DNA of 7,901 bases. Source: Rickettsiaceae bacterium. GTDB lineage: Bacteria > Pseudomonadota > Alphaproteobacteria > Rickettsiales > Rickettsiaceae. Positions 6,488 to 7,901 of this stretch are shown here, one piece after another. The DNA lies in the NCBI GenBank assembly GCA_021741285.1, contig JAIOYD010000062.1, forward strand, positions 1 to 7,901, written 5' to 3'. The translations under genes were made by a program, and so were the position numbers. Numbering within the stretch: position 1 is the stretch's first letter; the number at the start of each line of letters is the position of its first letter. The notes below the pieces were generated by a model. The model did not search any database and was not told where the DNA came from. It worked only from the letters and a program-made list of their open reading frames with translations.

Positions 6488-7380
6488 ATTGTTGGCTAAA
6501 CATATATAAACCTCGAAACATTAGCTCAGCAAAAGCAGTGGCATTGGTAAAGAGGATTTTTAAAGGGACAAAAGTTGGTCACACCGGAACGCTTGATGTT
6601 GCGGCGGAAGGGGTATTGCCTATCGCCTTAGGGGAGGGTACTAAGCTAGTTAATATCTTAATAGATGCTAAAAAACAGTATGAATTTACTATTAAATTTG
6701 GTGCGCAAACAGACACTGCGGATAGTTCTGGTAAAGTAATTGCAACATCATCATATATACCGCAAGAGAGTGAGTGTCATTTTGTATGTGCAAAATTCCT
6801 TGGGCTTATAGAACAAGTTCCTCCTGCTTACTCAGCATTGAAAGTTAATGGCCAGAGAGCATATAGACTCGCTCGCGAAGGAAAAGAAGTAAAGCTGGCC
6901 AAGCGTGCTATAGAAATATATGCGCTACAGTGCACAGGCTATTCTCAAGAATATAGGACTGCTAGCTATGTTTGTGAATGCTCCAAGGGTACTTACATTC
7001 GTACGCTGGCGGAAGATATTTCTTTATCCTTGCAAAGTTTGGGATTTGTGATAGAATTGCGGCGCACAAGAGTGGGAATGTTTGATGCGCAAACTGCGGT
7101 TGATATTTCCAGTTATTCGCAAATAGTCCTAGAGGAGGCGAAAATACTCCTGCAGGAAAAGTGCTTGAAGATTGAAGCTGTACTAGACGACATCCCGGTA
7201 CTTGAGGCAAGTGACTATCAAACTCAAAAAATTCGCTTTGGCCAGGCCTGTCATTTTGACACTGAGCAAAAATTTGAATTAGTTTGGGTAAGAAATAATG
7301 GTAATATAGTTGCCATTGGGAGCTTGAACTCAAATAACTTTAAATCTTCGAGAGTGTTTAATTTAGATAATGGAGAGTGA
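6484..7380 (+). CDS. truB: tRNA pseudouridine(55) synthase TruB
   Basis: TruB converts uridine 55 in the T-loop of tRNAs to pseudouridine and aids tRNA folding. The 298-aa product begins with [14 protein letters not shown] and carries the catalytic motif [19 protein letters not shown] with Asp38 as nucleophile; Val replaces the usual Pro after Asp, as I recall for rickettsial TruB. Further family motifs are [54 protein letters not shown] and LRRTRVGMF, followed by a divergent PUA-like C-terminal part. I chose ATG 6484 because it forms an ATGA overlap with the queH stop, typical of coupled translation; a TTG at 6478 would add two residues. It is followed 2 bases later by rpsO. Confidence 0.95.
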   Translation: MNCWLNIYKPRNISSAKAVALVKRIFKGTKVGHTGTLDVAAEGVLPIALGEGTKLVNILIDAKKQYEFTIKFGAQTDTADSSGKVIATSSYIPQESECHFVCAKFLGLIEQVPPAYSALKVNGQRAYRLAREGKEVKLAKRAIEIYALQCTGYSQEYRTASYVCECSKGTYIRTLAEDISLSLQSLGFVIELRRTRVGMFDAQTAVDISSYSQIVLEEAKILLQEKCLKIEAVLDDIPVLEASDYQTQKIRFGQACHFDTEQKFELVWVRNNGNIVAIGSLNSNNFKSSRVFNLDNGE

Positions 7381-7382
7381 AG

Positions 7383-7652
7383 ATGTCGGTAATGCCAGAG
7401 CGTAAAACAGAGCTCATAAAAGAATATGCTACAACTAAAAGTGATACTGGTTCAGTAGAGGTGCAGTGTGCCATTTTATCAGAAAGGGTAAATAACTTAA
7501 CTGCTCATTTAAAGGAAAATCATAAAGATTTCTCTTCGAGAAGAGGTTTGCTTATATTAGTTGGTCGTAGACGTAGTTTACTGACTTACCTAAAGAAACG
7601 TAGCCTAGATAGATATATACAGTTAATCGGCAGATTAAACTTGAGAAAATAA
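7383..7652 (+). CDS. rpsO: 30S ribosomal protein S15
   Basis: S15 is a primary binder of 16S rRNA in the platform of the small subunit. From ATG 7383 the product is 89 aa, exactly the E. coli length, with DTGSVEVQ near residue 22, [18 protein letters not shown] across the central loop and helix, and [27 protein letters not shown] at the end. These include the His, Asp and Ser (HKDFSS) used for rRNA contact in the family. GGAG (7372-7375) stands 7 bases before this ATG, and the truB stop is only 2 bases upstream. A GTG at 7377 is in frame but overlaps the Shine-Dalgarno region. The truB-rpsO order is widely conserved and is normally followed by pnp. Confidence 0.97.
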   Translation: MSVMPERKTELIKEYATTKSDTGSVEVQCAILSERVNNLTAHLKENHKDFSSRRGLLILVGRRRSLLTYLKKRSLDRYIQLIGRLNLRK

Positions 7653-7690
7653 TCTCCTTCTATTTTTGATTTATTCGAGAAGAAGACTAT

Positions 7691-7723
7691 AAAGAATTCG
7701 GTTCAGAATGGTCTTTTTGTTTT
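7691..7723 (+). terminator. Probable intrinsic terminator after rpsO
   Basis: AAAGA (7691-7695) and ATTC (7696-7699) pair with GAAT (7706-7709) and TCTTT (7712-7716), around the loop GGTTCA and with a GG bulge. The run TTTTTGTTTT (7714-7723) follows. The stem is AT-rich but the T-tract is good. It lies 39 bases after the rpsO stop and would end the proP-queH-truB-rpsO transcript, at least in part. Confidence 0.5.
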
Positions 7724-7827
7724 CAATAGGCTTTTTGCCAAGTATAAGCTGAGTCCTAGTTATAGTTAGTCTCTTCGTCAGAAGTCTCTTTAGCTGAATT
7801 AGCAAGGGATTTTACTATATAAACTAC

Positions 7828-7856
7828 TTAGGAAATCCATAAGAAAATGGTATAAT
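7828..7856 (+). promoter_or_regulatory. Possible promoter of the next gene (pnp?)
   Basis: A perfect TATAAT lies at 7851-7856. Seventeen bases upstream is TTAGGA (7828-7833), a weak -35 box with 3 of 6 matches. It stands after the rpsO terminator and about 30 bases before the possible ATG at 7886, which fits a promoter for a separately controlled downstream gene. Confidence 0.4.
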
Positions 7857-7879
7857 TAGCGTATAAAGCTTATGGATTT
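7833..7879. repeat. 11-bp inverted repeat flanking the -10 box
   Basis: AAATCCATAAG (7833-7843) and its exact reverse complement CTTATGGATTT (7869-7879) enclose 25 bases that contain TATAAT. As DNA it could be a split operator; as RNA read from upstream it would be a hairpin just before the next start codon. Confidence 0.6.
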
Positions 7880-7885
7880 TAAATT

Positions 7886-7901
7886 ATGCCTATAGAAAAT
7901 A
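7886..7901 (+). CDS. Possible start of the next gene (partial)
   Basis: ATG at 7886 opens a frame reading MPIEN to the window edge. GGA at 7874-7876 is a weak ribosome site 9 bases upstream. Conserved gene order would predict pnp (polynucleotide phosphorylase), but five residues cannot show this and they do not match the usual PNPase N-terminus I know. An ATG at 7872 closes after seven codons and was not used. Confidence 0.25.

Noticed and set aside
6213..6509. 98-codon open frame on the plus strand, overlapping queH and truB
   Set aside because: It is a different frame of queH, whose cysteine motifs run through this region; no ribosome site or family similarity.
6962..7333. 123-codon open frame on the minus strand
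   Set aside because: It lies wholly inside truB, which is certain, and its product shows no recognisable motif.
7377..7382. GTG start for rpsO
   Set aside because: It falls in the GGAGAG ribosome site; ATG 7383 gives the exact 89-residue S15 length.
1..7901. CRISPR array, tRNA or rRNA genes, insertion sequence or transposase
   Set aside because: I saw no regularly spaced repeats, cloverleaf, rRNA-like sequence or transposase motif in the window.

Overview
The window is AT-rich and reads almost entirely on the + strand. It most likely comes from an obligate intracellular alphaproteobacterium of the order Rickettsiales, probably Rickettsiaceae. This rests on base composition, a ProP-type MFS carrier of the kind that is multiplied in Rickettsia-like genomes, a TruB whose catalytic motif reads [12 protein letters not shown] (close to my recollection of rickettsial TruB), and the conserved order truB-rpsO. 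Species cannot be assigned by eye.

Left part (1-3836). Positions 36-557 hold the C-terminal third of a sodium:solute symporter (SSS family), left behind as a truncated copy. After a 244-base spacer comes a complete SSS symporter (808-2208). A six-helix membrane histidine kinase (2192-3535) follows and overlaps it; its TTG start lies inside the symporter gene behind a perfect AGGAGG. The pair looks like a two-gene version of the fused SSS-kinase receptors (CbrA type). No response regulator is visible. The next 301 bases contain only potential RNA hairpins.

Middle (3837-4581). A LysE/RhtB-type exporter has its last helix put out of frame by a run of ten C residues. A short spacer follows with a good sigma-70-like promoter. 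A perfect 36-bp palindrome lies across its spacer and -10 box.

Right part (4582-7901). A tight four-gene run, proP-like carrier, queH, truB and rpsO, has overlaps of 8 and 4 bases and a 2-base gap, so it is probably one transcript. It joins a solute carrier to two RNA-modification enzymes (queuosine completion in tRNA, pseudouridine-55 in tRNA) and ribosomal protein S15. A probable intrinsic terminator follows rpsO. The window ends with a promoter-like TATAAT inside an 11-bp dyad, just before the possible start of the next gene, which would be pnp if the usual gene order holds.

The best candidates for something undescribed are the split symporter-kinase receptor with its unusual phosphoacceptor box, the palindrome over the proP-operon promoter, and the C10 tract that may switch or inactivate the exporter.
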